Source: Lepidodermella squamata
Lineage: Eukaryota > Gastrotricha
Reading direction: 5' to 3'
Length of the DNA: 64,000 bases
Assembly: GCA_047495785.1 (NCBI GenBank)
Contig: JBLDXI010000018.1
Coordinates: 558,001-622,000 of the forward strand
Shown here: positions 29,076-43,500 of the stretch, in pieces
How the letters are laid out: every line of letters begins with the position of its first letter
Numbering within the stretch: the stretch's first letter is position 1
The notes under the pieces: generated by a model
Told to the model about the DNA's origin: nothing
What the model saw: only the letters and a program-made list of their open reading frames with translations
Databases searched by the model: none
Made by a program: the position numbers and the translations under genes

Positions 29076-31591
29076 GTAAGTTTCAGTTAAATATAAAACA
29101 TTCCTTTTCATGAACCCCTAAACAATACGTGCGTTAAATTGTAGCCTCGATTCGCAGTGTCACAGTCTAACTAATTTTTCGGAGGGGTCAGGTGGTCGCT
29201 GACGATCGAAATACTGGAAAGGTTCCAGCTTGTTAAGCATACTTTAATGTATACTACACCACCTGTTGATCGCCTGACTCTTTGCATTAGCGTCCCAAAA
29301 ATGATAAAGTGCTAGGAAGTTGTTATTTCACAGGCTGGTGGCACCTGTGTTTGCTGAGGCGCCAGATTGTTACTAAAAATAAAGATCGTTAAAGTGGATA
29401 AAATTTATCGTAACTGAAATGTTGAGCTCGATAAGTAATTTAGATGGGGTCATAAAACCGATAAGTAATTTAGACGCTGCTGTCGTAAACCTGATAAGTA
29501 ATTTAGATTGAGTCGTAAATCTGATAAGTTGTAAAATTTATCATTTTGAAATTTATCAAATTTAGCGGGAATAGGGTTGAAAACAGGAAAATTATGTCGA
29601 CATGGGCCGCAAGGCCTAGTGAATTCGGCGAGGTGAAACCGAGCCATTTTCTGAGGCCCAGCCGAGGAAAATTCGAAGTCATGACCGAGGCGCAGCCGAG
29701 GTTGACAGATTTGAAGTATTCATCCGGAACGTCTTAGTCACACTCGAAATCTTGATGAATCTTCGCTGTAAATTTTTTAATTGACATTATTATTAATATT
29801 CTTGCAGATCCCTAAGCGCAGCTTCTTTCCTATTTTTCTTATTCTGAGAACGCTTAGCCTGAGTCATTTGTTTAGGTAGTGTTTAGTCCGGGAAATTGAT
29901 GTTGCATCGACCAACAATTTTGCAATTGAATGAAGAAACAAATAATCTTCGAAATGCGCAAGCAGCATCAGGTGTTGTTTTTCAACCTGATGTTACCCTA
30001 CAAACATAATTTTGGCGACAATTGTTGGTGAATTTGGTAAATACTGCAACTTCACCTGATACTCAGCAAACATTTTAAATCGTCAAACGATCCACATCTG
30101 GTGTGGTATACGAATTGTTATGCATCCTCGCTCTCTGCTTTTCTGGCTTAAATCGCTGTATACATATGTAAGTAGCTCGCAGAGGCAGGAATTGACAATG
30201 ATAAGAACAAGCAGGGCAAAATTGACTCGGTATCAGAATATAAACTAATTTTGATTTTAATTATTTTGTTATGTATTTAGTATTCATGTTCTGGATTTTA
30301 ATAATGAGATTGATTTTTCCGGCATCTAAATTGTAGGAAGTTTCTAAATAAATTGTCACTACCTTTGTTAGTAAAGGAGGGTGGCTCACCATCATTGCCT
30401 GGTCGCCGTCGACGGAATGATCGAAATTTGCACGGAATCACATCGTTTTTCTCTGCACCAGGCAAAGCCTAGAAGGCTGAAATTCAGATGAAAAAAGCCT
30501 ACACAGTTTCGAGATATTAAGGTGGATTTTAATTACCTGGGGATTTTTTAGGCGAAATTCCTTCTTTAAAGTTGAATTAGAAATCCCCTGCCGTTTCTGC
30601 GGGGCTCATAATCTAAGTGTGTGCAATCAGAGGAGTTTATCTCACTACTAGCTTTTTTCTTCGAAATTCCAAGGAGTAATGATTACGCAACACTGCTATA
30701 CAGTGTGCAAACAATAGATTTTTCAATATTGATTTTCTCGACATCGAAGCCGAATTGCACGACGGGGTATGTTCCATTATGACCGTCAAAAGCTGCCAGA
30801 TTGTTTCATCTTTTTCCAAGAATTTATGGATATGCTTTTCGTTCAAATTTACAATGGCCGATCCACGGTACAAAGTTCATAATTAAATTTTAATGCGAAG
30901 TGTGTGAGTGTCCGATCTGTAACATTATTGTCTAGCTATGGTTGGTTGGCTCGAGCTTTTGGTTTTCAAAAATTGTCACCGCCGAAAATGAGTAAACACG
31001 GATCTAGAGAGGTGTTAATACATTTGTTTACAAAAAAGTTCACGAGTCAACTCATTCGGTCTAGCAGGAGTTGGTCCGGTATTTAGAGGGTTAATAATCA
31101 TAATCATAATCTGCTGCTTTCTGTAGCATGAAGGAGTGGCCGGTCATTTACAGTCATTTACTTTGCATTTGTTTTAAAGGTATGGACTCAATAGGAATGA
31201 TTATGGAATGCAATCGCACTCTACCAATCGTATGCGTTCGCCTGCCAGGCCTCGAGGAACTCTAAATGAAGCTTTCCGCTCCTTTGTCAGGCTGCTATGT
31301 TGACATCATATAGCTCCTTTGCTAAATGACGCTTAAACTTTTTTATATTAGGCGGCGTGTGGCTTTGCCTAACGGCACAAAACAAGTGACGTGTTACACT
31401 TAAACTATGATAGCTAACGACACACTACGACATGGATTTAAGCTCTGCGCAAATAATAAAATAAATTTATGGTTTAGAATTACCAAAAACTATGCATGCA
31501 GGATTGCATTCGTATTGCAGGAAAAGAGAATGCGCGGTCACGTGGCATGACTAGCTAGATCTGAGGCAGTACTTTTCCTCCTTTTCGAAAC
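29076..31591. other. Stretch between the last lectin exon and the satellite
   Basis: If the lectin gene continues, this is intron. It holds a short tandem repeat at 29404-29530, hairpin-forming sequence near 29190-29290 (GTCAGGTGGTC against GATCGCCTGAC) and near 29965-29995 (CATCAGGTGTTG against CAACCTGATG). No exon completing CTLD4, no transposon protein and no RNA gene are recognised. Confidence 0.5.
29404..29530. repeat. Short tandem repeat with GATAAGTAATTTAGA core
   Basis: Three full units and a partial fourth, period about 30-34 bp, share (C/T)(C/T)GATAAGTAATTTAGA followed by a variable part ending GTCATAAA or GTCGTAAA. Confidence 0.75.
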
Positions 31592-34500
31592 TTGGCGCAC
31601 ATTTCGGATGACCGATATTTCGCTGCCAGCCAAAACGGCTGAAATCGCAGTTTTGGACCCTTGTGCGTATCACCACGATGCAGAAACGTGCTCCACCGCG
31701 GAAAATCAGCCATATTCTGGCATCATTCGATAGTGGCAGCATTGCCAAACACGTTTGCAGCCGATTGGCGCACATATCGGATGACCGATATTTCGCTGCC
31801 AGCCAAAACGGCTGAAATGGCCGTTTTAGACCATTGTGCGTATCACCACGATGCAGAATCGTGCTCCACCGCGGTAAATCAGACATATTCTGGCATCATT
31901 CGATAGTGGCAGCATTGCCAAACACGTTTGCAGCCGATTGGCGCACATATCGGATGACCGATATTTCGCTGCCAGCCAAAACGGCTGAAATCGCAGTTTT
32001 GGACCCTTGTGCGTATCACCACGATGCAGAATCGTGCTCCACCGCGGTAAATCAGCCATATTCTGGCATCATTCGAGAGTGGCAGCATTGCCAAACACGT
32101 TTGCAGCCGATTGGCGCACATATCGGATGACCGATATTTCGCTGCCAGCCAAAACGGCTGATATCGCAGTTTTGGACACTTGTGCGTATCACCAAGATGC
32201 AGAATCGTGCTCCACCGCGGTAAATCAGCCATATTCTGGCATCATTCGATAGTGGCAGCATTGCCAAACACGTTTGCAGCCGATTGGCGCACATATCGGA
32301 TGACCGATATTTCGCTGCCAGCCAAAACGGCTGATATCGCAGTTTTGGACCCTTGTGCGTATCACCACGATGCAGAATCGTGCTCCACCGCGGTAAATCA
32401 GCCATATTCTGGCATCATTCGAGAGTGGCAGCGTTGCCAAACACGTTTGCAGCCGATTGGCGCACATATCGGATGACCGATATTTCGCTGCCAGCCAAAA
32501 CGGCTGAAATGGCCGTTTTAGACCATTGTGCGTATCACCACGATGCAGAATCGTGCTCCACCGCGGTAAATCAGACATATTCTGGCATCATTCGATAGTG
32601 GCAGCATTGCCAAACACGTTTGCAGCCGATTGGCGCACATATCGGATGACCGATATTTCGCTGCCAGCCAAAACGGCTGAAATCGCAGTTTTGGACCCTT
32701 GTGCGTATCACCACGATGCAGAATCGTGCTCCACCGCGGTAAATCAGCCATATTCTGGCATCATTCGAGAGTGGCAGCATTGCCAAACACGTTTGCAGCC
32801 GATTGGCGCACATATCGGATGACCGATATTTCGCTGCCAGCCAAAACGGCTGATATCGCAGTTTTGGACACTTGTGCGTATCACCAAGATGCAGAATCGT
32901 GCTCCACCGCGGTAAATCAGCCATATTCTGGCATCATTCGATAGTGGCAGCATTGCCAAACACGTTTGCAGCCGATTGGCGCACATATCGGATGACCGAT
33001 ATTTCGCTGCCAGCCAAAACGGCTGATATCGCAGTTTTGGACCCTTGTGCGTATCACCACGATGCAGAATCGTGCTCCACCGCGGTAAATCAGCCATATT
33101 CTGGCATCATTCGAGAGTGGCAGCATTGCCAAACACGTTTGCAGCCGATTGGCGCACATATCGGATGACCGATATTTCGCTGCCAGCCAAAACGGCTGAA
33201 ATCGCAGTTTTGGACCCTTGTGCGTATCACCACGATGCAGAAACGTGCTCCACCGCGGTAAATCAGCCATATTCTGGCATCATTCGATAGTGGCAGCATT
33301 GCCAAACACGTTTGCAGCCGATTGGCGCACATATCGGATGACCGATATTTCGCTGCCAGCCAAAACGGCTGAAATGGCCGTTTTAGACCATTGTGCGTAT
33401 CACCACGATGCAGAATCGTGCTCCACCGCGGTAAATCAGACATATTCTGGCATCATTCGATAGTGGCAGCATTGCCAAACACGTTTGCAGCCGATTGGCG
33501 CACATATCGGATGACCGATATTTCGCTGCCAGCCAAAACGGCTGAAATCGCAGTTTTGGACCCTTGTGCGTATCACCTCGATGCAGAAACGTGCTCCACC
33601 GCGGTAAATCAGCCATATTCTGGCATCATTCGATAGTGGCAGCATTGCCAAACACGTTTGCAGCCGATTGGCGCACATATCGGATGACCGATATTTCGCT
33701 GCCAGCCAAAACGGCTGATATCGCAGTTTTGGACACTTGTGCGTATCACCAAGATGCAGAATCGTGCTCCACCGCGGTAAATCAGCCATATTCTGGCATC
33801 ATTCGATAGTGGCAGCATTGCCAAACACGTTTGCAGCCGATTGGCGCACATATCGGATGACCGATATTTCGCTGCCAGCCAAAACGGCTGATATCGCAGT
33901 TTTGGACCCTTGTGCGTATCACCACGATGCAGAATCGTGCTCCACCGCGGTAAATCAGCCATATTCTGGCATCATTCGAGAGTGGCAGCATTGCCAAACA
34001 CGTTTGCAGCCGATTGGCGCACATATCGGATGACCGATATTTCGCTGCCAGCCAAAACGGCTGAAATCGCAGTTTTGGACCCTTGTGCGTATCACCACGA
34101 TGCAGAAACGTGCTCCACCGCGGTAAATCAGCCATATTCTGGCATCATTCGATAGTGGCAGCATTGCCAAACACGTTTGCAGCCGATTGGCGCACATATC
34201 GGATGACCGATATTTCGCTGCCAGCCAAAACGGCTGAAATGGCCGTTTTAGACCATTGTGCGTATCACCACGATGCAGAATCGTGCTCCACCGCGGTAAA
34301 TCAGACATATTCTGGCATCATTCGATAGTGGCAGCATTGCCAAACACGTTTGCAGCCGATTGGCGCACATATCGGATGACCGATATTTCGCTGCCAGCCA
34401 AAACGGCTGAAATCGCAGTTTTGGACCCTTGTGCGTATCACCACGATGCAGAAACGTGCTCCACCGCGGTAAATCAGCCATATTCTGGCATCATTCGATA

Positions 34501-37500
34501 GTGGCAGCATTGCCAAACACGTTTGCAGCCGATTGGCGCACATATCGGATGACCGATATTTCGCTGCCAGCCAAAACGGCTGATATCGCAGTTTTGGACC
34601 CTTGTGCGTATCACCACGATGCAGAATCGTGCTCCACCGCGGTAAATCAGCCATATTCTGGCATCATTCGAGAGTGGCAGCATTGCCAAACACGTTTGCA
34701 GCCGATTGGCGCACATATCGGATGACCGATATTTCGCTGCCAGCCAAAACGGCTGAAATCGCAGTTTTCGACCCTTGTGCGTATCACCACGATGCAGAAT
34801 CGTGCTCCACCGCGGTAAATCAGACATATTCTGGCATCATTCGATAGTGGCAGCATTGCCAAACACGTTTGCAGCCGATTGGCGCACATTTCGGATGACC
34901 GATATTTCGCTGCCAGCCAAAACGGCTGAAATCGCAGTTTTGGACCATTGTGCGTATCAGCACGATGCAGAATCGTGCTCCACCGCGGTAAATCAGACAT
35001 ATTCTGGCATCATTCGATAGTGGCAGCATTGCCAAACACGTTTGCAGCCGATTGGCGCACATATCGGATGACCGATATTTCGCTGCCAGCCAAAACGGCT
35101 GAAATCGCAGTTTTGGACCCTTGTGCGTATCACCACGATGCAGAAACGTGCTCCACCGCGGTAAATCAGCCATATTCTGGCATCATTCGATAGTGGCAGC
35201 ATTGCCAAACACGTTTGCAGCCGATTGGCGCACATATCGGATGACCGATATTTCGCTGCCAGCCAAAACGGCTGATATCGCAGTTTTGGACACTTGTGCG
35301 TATCACCAAGATGCAGAATCGTGCTCCACCGCGGTAAATCAGCCATATTCTGGCATCATTCGATAGTGGCAGCATTGCCAAACACGTTTGCAGCCGATTG
35401 GCGCACATATCGGATGACCGATTTTTCGCTGCCAGCCAAAACGGCTGATATCGCAGTTTTGGACCCTTGTGCGTATCACCACGATGCAGAATCGTGCTCC
35501 ACCGCGGTAAATCAGCCATATTCTGGCATCATTCGAGAGTGGCAGCATTGCCAAACACGTTTGCAGCCGATTGGCGCACATATCGGATGACCGATATTTC
35601 GCTGCCAGCCAAAACGGCTGAAATCGCAGTTTTCGACCCTTGTGCGTATCACCACGATGCAGAATCGTGCTCCACCGCGGTAAATCAGACATATTCTGGC
35701 ATCATTCGATAGTGGCAGCATTGCCAAACACGTTTGCAGCCGATTGGCGCACATTTCGGATGACCGATATTTCGCTGCCAGCCAAAACGGCTGAAATCGC
35801 AGTTTTGGACCATTGTGCGTATCACCATGATGCAGAATCGTGCTCCACCGCGGTAAATCAGCCATATTCTGGCATCATTCGAGAGTGGCAGCGTTGCCAA
35901 ACACGTTTGCAGCCGATTGGCGCACATTTCGGATGACCGATATTTCGCTGCCAGCCAAAACGGCTGATATCGCAGTTTTCGACCCTTGTGCGTATCACCA
36001 CGATGCAGAATCGTGCTCCACCGCGGTAAATCAGCCATATTCTGGCATCATTCGATAGTGGCAGCATTGCCAAACACGTTTGCAGCCGATTGGCGCACAT
36101 ATCGGATGACCGATATTTCGCTGCCAGCCAAAACGGCTGAAATCGCAGTTTTGGACCATTGTGCGTATCACCATGATGCAGAATCGTGCTCCACCGCGGT
36201 AAATCAGACATATTCTGGCATCATTCGATAGTGGCAGCATTGCCAAACACGTTTGCAGCCGATTGGCGCACATTTCGGATGACCGATATTTCGCTGCCAG
36301 CCAAAACGGCTGATATCGCAGTTTTCGACCCTTGTGCGTATCACCACGATGCAGAATCGTGCTCCACCGCGGTAAATCAGCCATATTCTGGCATCATTCG
36401 ATAGTGGCAGCATTGCCAAACACGTTTGCAGCCGATTGGCGCACATATCGGATGACCGATATTTCGCTGCCAGCCAAAACGGCTGATATCGCAGTTTTGG
36501 ACCCTTGTGCGTATCACCACGATGCAGAATCGTGCTCCACCGCGGTAAATCAGCCATATTCTGGCATCATTCGATAGTGGCAGCATTGCTAAACACGTTT
36601 GCAGCCGATTGGCGCACATTTCGGATGACCGATATTTCGCTGCCAGCCAAAACGGCTGAAATCGCAGTTTTCGACCCTTGTGCGTATCACCACGATGCAG
36701 AATCGTGCTCCACCGCGGTAAATCAGCCATATTCTGGCATCATTCGAGAGTGGCAGCGTTGCCAAACACGTTTGCAGCCGATTGGCGCACATATCGGATG
36801 ACCGATATTTCGCTGCCAGCCAAAACGCCTGAAATCGCAGTTTTGGACCCTTGTGCGTATCACCATGATGCAGAATCGTGCTCCACCGCGGTAAATCAGC
36901 CATATTCTGGCATCATTCGATAGTGGCAGCATTGCCAAACACGTTTGCAGCCGATTGGCGCACATATCGGATGACCGATATTTCGCTGCCAGCCAAAACG
37001 GCTGAAATGGCCGTTTTAGACCATTGTGCGTATCACCACGATGCAGAATCGTGCTCCACCGCGGTAAATCAGACATATTCTGGCATCATTCGATAGTGGC
37101 AGCATTGCCAAACACGTTTGCAGCCGATTGGCGCACATATCGGATGACCGATATTTCGCTGCCAGCCAAAACGGCTGAAATCGCAGTTTTCGACCCTTGT
37201 GCGTATCACCACGATGCAGAATCGTGCTCCACCGCGGTAAATCAGCCATATTCTGGCATCATTCGAGAGTGGCAGCATTGCCAAACACGTTTGCAGCCGA
37301 TTGGCGCACATATCGGATGACCGATATTTCGCTGCCAGCCAAAACGCCTGAAATCGCAGTTTTGGACCCTTGTGCGTATCACCACGATGCAGAAACGTGC
37401 TCCACCGCGGTAAATCAGCCATATTCTGGCATCATTCGATAGTGGCAGCATTGCCAAACACGTTTGCAGCCGATTGGCGCACATATCGGATGACCGATAT

Positions 37501-40500
37501 TTCGCTGCCAGCCAAAACGGCTGAAATGGCCGTTTTAGACCATTGTGCGTATCACCACGATGCAGAATCGTGCTCCACCGCGGTAAATCAGACATATTCT
37601 GGCATCATTCGATAGTGGCAGCATTGCCAAACACGTTTGCAGCCGATTGGCGCACATTTCGGATGACCGATATTTCGCTGCCAGCCAAAACGGCTGAAAT
37701 CGCAGTTTTGGACCATTGTGCGTATCACCATGATGCAGAATCGTGCTCCACCGCGGTAAATCAGCCATATTCTGGCATCATTCGAGAGTGGCAGCGTTGC
37801 CAAACACGTTTGCAGCCGATTGGCGCACATTTCGGATGACCGATATTTCGCTGCCAGCCAAAACGGCTGATATCGCAGTTTTGGACCCTTGTGCGTGTCA
37901 CCACGATGCAGAATCGTGCTCCACCGCGGTAAATCAGCCATATTCTGGCATCATTCGAGAGTGGCAGCATTGCCAAACACGTTTGCAGCCGATTGGCGCA
38001 CATATCGGATGACCGATATTTCGCTGCCAGCCAAAACGGCTGATATCGCAGTTTTCGACCCTTGTGCGTATCACCACGATGCAGAATCGTGCTCCACCGC
38101 GGTAAATCAGCCATATTCTGGCATCATTCGAGAGTGGCAGCGTTGCCAAACACGTTTGCAGCCGATTGGCGCACATTTCGGATGACCGATATTTCGCTGC
38201 CAGCCCAAACGCCTGAAATCGCAGTTTTGGACCCTTGTGCGTATCACCACGATGCAGAATCGTGCTCCACCGCGGTAAATCAGACATATTCTGGCATCAT
38301 TCGATAGTGGCAGCATTGCCAAACACGTTTGCAGCCGATTGGCGCACATTTCGGATGACCGATATTTCGCTGCCAGCCAAAACGGCTGATATCGCAGTTT
38401 TGGACCCTTGTGCGTATCACCACGATGCAGAATCGTGCTCCACCGCGGTAAATCAGACATATTCTGGCATCATTCAATAGTGGCAGCATTGCCAAACACG
38501 TTTGCAGCCGATTGGCGCACATTTCGGATGACCGATATTTCGCTGCCAGCCAAAACGGCTGATATCGCAGTTTTGGACCCTTGTGCGTATCACCACGATG
38601 CAGAATCGTGCTCCACCGCGGTAAATCAGCCATATTCTGGCATCATTCGAGAGTGGCAGCGTTGCCAAACACGTTTGCAGCCGATTGGCGCACATATCGG
38701 ATGACCGATATTTCGCTGCCAGCCAAAACGCCTGAAATCGCAGTTTTGGACCCTTGTGCGTATCACCATGATGCAGAATCGTGCTCCACCGCGGTAAATC
38801 AGCCATATTCTGGCATCATTCGATAGTGGCAGCATTGCCAAACACGTTTGCAGCCGATTGGCGCACATATCGGATGACCGATATTTCGCTGCCAGCCAAA
38901 ACGGCTGAAATGGCCGTTTTAGACCATTGTGCGTATCACCACGATGCAGAATCGTGCTCCACCGCGGTAAATCAGACATATTCTGGCATCATTCGATAGT
39001 GGCAGCATTGCCAAACACGTTTGCAGCCGATTGGCGCACATATCGGATGACCGATATTTCGCTGCCAGCCAAAACGGCTGAAATCGCAGTTTTCGACCCT
39101 TGTGCGTATCACCACGATGCAGAATCGTGCTCCACCGCGGTAAATCAGCCATATTCTGGCATCATTCGAGAGTGGCAGCATTGCCAAACACGTTTGCAGC
39201 CGATTGGCGCACATATCGGATGACCGATATTTCGCTGCCAGCCAAAACGCCTGAAATCGCAGTTTTGGACCCTTGTGCGTATCACCACGATGCAGAAACG
39301 TGCTCCACCGCGGTAAATCAGCCATATTCTGGCATCATTCGATAGTGGCAGCATTGCCAAACACGTTTGCAGCCGATTGGCGCACATATCGGATGACCGA
39401 TATTTCGCTGCCAGCCAAAACGGCTGAAATGGCCGTTTTAGACCATTGTGCGTATCACCACGATGCAGAATCGTGCTCCACCGCGGTAAATCAGACATAT
39501 TCTGGCATCATTCGATAGTGGCAGCATTGCCAAACACGTTTGCAGCCGATTGGCGCACATTTCGGATGACCGATATTTCGCTGCCAGCCAAAACGGCTGA
39601 AATCGCAGTTTTGGACCATTGTGCGTATCACCATGATGCAGAATCGTGCTCCACCGCGGTAAATCAGCCATATTCTGGCATCATTCGAGAGTGGCAGCGT
39701 TGCCAAACACGTTTGCAGCCGATTGGCGCACATTTCGGATGACCGATATTTCGCTGCCAGCCAAAACGGCTGATATCGCAGTTTTGGACCCTTGTGCGTG
39801 TCACCACGATGCAGAATCGTGCTCCACCGCGGTAAATCAGCCATATTCTGGCATCATTCGAGAGTGGCAGCATTGCCAAACACGTTTGCAGCCGATTGGC
39901 GCACATATCGGATGACCGATATTTCGCTGCCAGCCAAAACGGCTGATATCGCAGTTTTGGACCCTTGTGCGTATCACCACGATGCAGAATCGTGCTCCAC
40001 CGCGGTAAATCAGCCATATTCTGGCATCATTCGAGAGTGGCAGCGTTGCCAAACACGTTTGCAGCCGATTGGCGCACATTTCGGATGACCGATATTTCGC
40101 TGCCAGCCCAAACGCCTGAAATCGCAGTTTTGGACCCTTGTGCGTATCACCACGATGCAGAATCGTGCTCCACCGCGGTAAATCAGACATATTCTGGCAT
40201 CATTCGATAGTGGCAGCATTGCCAAACACGTTTGCAGCCGATTGGCGCACATTTCGGATGACCGATATTTCGCTGCCAGCCAAAACGGCTGATATCGCAG
40301 TTTTGGACCCTTGTGCGTATCACCACGATGCAGAATCGTGCTCCACCGCGGTAAATCAGACATATTCTGGCATCATTCGATAGTGGCAGCATTGCCAAAC
40401 ACGTTTGCAGCCGATTGGCGCACATTTCGGATGACCGATATTTCGCTGCCAGCCAAAACGGCTGATATCGCAGTTTTGGACCCTTGTGCGTATCACCACG

Positions 40501-43500
40501 ATGCAGAATCGTGCTCCACCGCGGTAAATCAGCCATATTCTGGCATCATTCGAGAGTGGCAGCGTTGCCAAACACGTTTGCAGCCGATTGGCGCACATAT
40601 CGGATGACCGATATTTCGCTGCCAGCCAAAACGGCTGATATCGCAGTTTTGGACCCTTGTGCGTATCACCACGATGCAGAATCGTGCTCCACCGCGGTAA
40701 ATCAGCCATATTCTGGCATCATTCGATAGTGGCAGCATTGCCAAACACGTTTGCAGCCGATTGGCGCACATTTCGGATGACCGATATTTCGCTGCCAGCC
40801 AAAACGGCTGATATCGCAGTTTTCGACCCTTGTGCGTATCACCACGATGCAGAATCGTGCTCCACCGCGGTAAATCAGCCATATTCTGGCATCATTCGAG
40901 AGTGGCAGCATTGCCAAACACGTTTGCAGCCGATTGGCGCACATATCGGATGACCGATATTTCGCTGCCAGCCAAAACGGCTGAAATCGCAGTTTTCGAC
41001 CCTTGTGCGTATCACCACGATGCAGAATCGTGCTCCACCGCGGTAAATCAGCCATATTCTGGCATCATTCGAGAGTGGCAGCATTGCCAAACACGTTTGC
41101 AGCCGATTGGCGCACATTTCGGATGACCGATATTTCGCTGCCAGCCAAAACGGCTGAAATCGCAGTTTTGGACCCTTGTGCGTATCACCACGATGCAGAA
41201 TCGTGCTCCACCGCGGTAAATCAGACATATTCTGGCATCATTCGATAGTGGCAGCATTGCCAAACACGTTTGCAGCCGATTGGCGCACATTTCGGATGAC
41301 CGATATTTCGCTGCCAGCCAAAACGGCTGATATCGCAGTTTTGGACCCTTGTGCGTATCACCACGATGCAGAATCGTGCTCCACCGCGGTAAATCAGCCA
41401 TATTCTGGCATCATTCGAGAGTGGCAGCGTTGCCAAACACGTTTGCAGCCGATTGGCGCACATATCGGATGACCGATATTTCGCTGCCAGCCAAAACGGC
41501 TGATATCGCAGTTTTGGACCCTTGTGCGTATCACCACGATGCAGAATCGTGCTCCACCGCGGTAAATCAGCCATATTCTGGCATCATTCGATAGTGGCAG
41601 CATTGCCAAACACGTTTGCAGCCGATTGGCGCACATTTCGGATGACCGATATTTCGCTGCCAGCCAAAACGGCTGATATCGCAGTTTTCGACCCTTGTGC
41701 GTATCACCACGATGCAGAATCGTGCTCCACCGCGGTAAATCAGCCATATTCTGGCATCATTCGAGAGTGGCAGCATTGCCAAACACGTTTGCAGCCGATT
41801 GGCGCACATATCGGATGACCGATATTTCGCTGCCAGCCAAAACGGCTGAAATCGCAGTTTTCGACCCTTGTGCGTATCACCACGATGCAGAATCGTGCTC
41901 CACCGCGGTAAATCAGCCATATTCTGGCATCATTCGAGAGTGGCAGCATTGCCAAACACGTTTGCAGCCGATTGGCGCACATTTCGGATGACCGATATTT
42001 CGCTGCCAGCCAAAACGGCTGATATCGCAGTTTTCGACCCTTGTGCGTATCACCACGATGCAGAATCGTGCTCCACCGCGGTAAATCAGCCATATTCTGG
42101 CATCATTCGATAGTGGCAGCATTGCCAAACACGTTTGCAGCCGATTGGCGCACATATCGGATGACCGATATTTCGCTGCCAGCCAAAACGGCTGATATCG
42201 CAGTTTTGGACCCTTGTGCGTATCACCACGATGCAGAATCGTGCTCCACCGCGGTAAATCAGCCATATTCTGGCATCATTCGATAGTGGCAGCATTGCTA
42301 AACACGTTTGCAGCCGATTGGCGCACATTTCGGATGACCGATATTTCGCTGCCAGCCAAAACGGCTGAAATCGCAGTTTTCGACCCTTGTGCGTATCACC
42401 ACGATGCAGAATCGTGCTCCACCGCGGTAAATCAGCCATATTCTGGCATCATTCGAGAGTGGCAGCGTTGCCAAACACGTTTGCAGCCGATTGGCGCACA
42501 TATCGGATGACCGATATTTCGCTGCCAGCCAAAACGCCTGAAATCGCAGTTTTGGACCCTTGTGCGTATCACCATGATGCAGAATCGTGCTCCACCGCGG
42601 TAAATCAGCCATATTCTGGCATCATTCGATAGTGGCAGCATTGCCAAACACGTTTGCAGCCGATTGGCGCACATATCGGATGACCGATATTTCGCTGCCA
42701 GCCAAAACGGCTGAAATGGCCGTTTTAGACCATTGTGCGTATCACCACGATGCAGAATCGTGCTCCACCGCGGTAAATCAGACATATTCTGGCATCATTC
42801 GATAGTGGCAGCATTGCCAAACACGTTTGCAGCCGATTGGCGCACATATCGGATGACCGATATTTCGCTGCCAGCCAAAACGGCTGAAATCGCCGTTTTA
42901 GACCATTGTGCGTATCACCACGATGCAGAATCGTGCTCCACCGCGGTAAATCAGCCATATTCTGGCATCATTCGAGAGTGGCAGCATTGCCAAACACGTT
43001 TGCAGCCGATTGGCGCACATATTGGATGACCGATATTTCGCTGCCAGCCAAAACGGCTGAAATCGCAGTTTTCGACCCTTGTGCGTATCACCACGATGCA
43101 GAATCGTGCTCCACCGCGGTAAATCAGCCATATTCTGGCATCATTCGAGAGTGGCAGCATTGCCAAACACGTTTGCAGCCGATTGGCGCACATATCGGAT
43201 GACCGATATTTCGCTGCCAGCCAAAACGCCTGAAATCGCAGTTTTGGACCCTTGTGCGTATCACCACGATGCAGAAACGTGCTCCACCGCGGTAAATCAG
43301 CCATATTCTGGCATCATTCGATAGTGGCAGCATTGCCAAACACGTTTGCAGCCGATTGGCGCACATATCGGATGACCGATATTTCGCTGCCAGCCAAAAC
43401 GGCTGAAATGGCCGTTTTAGACCATTGTGCGTATCACCACGATGCAGAATCGTGCTCCACCGCGGTAAATCAGACATATTCTGGCATCATTCGATAGTGG

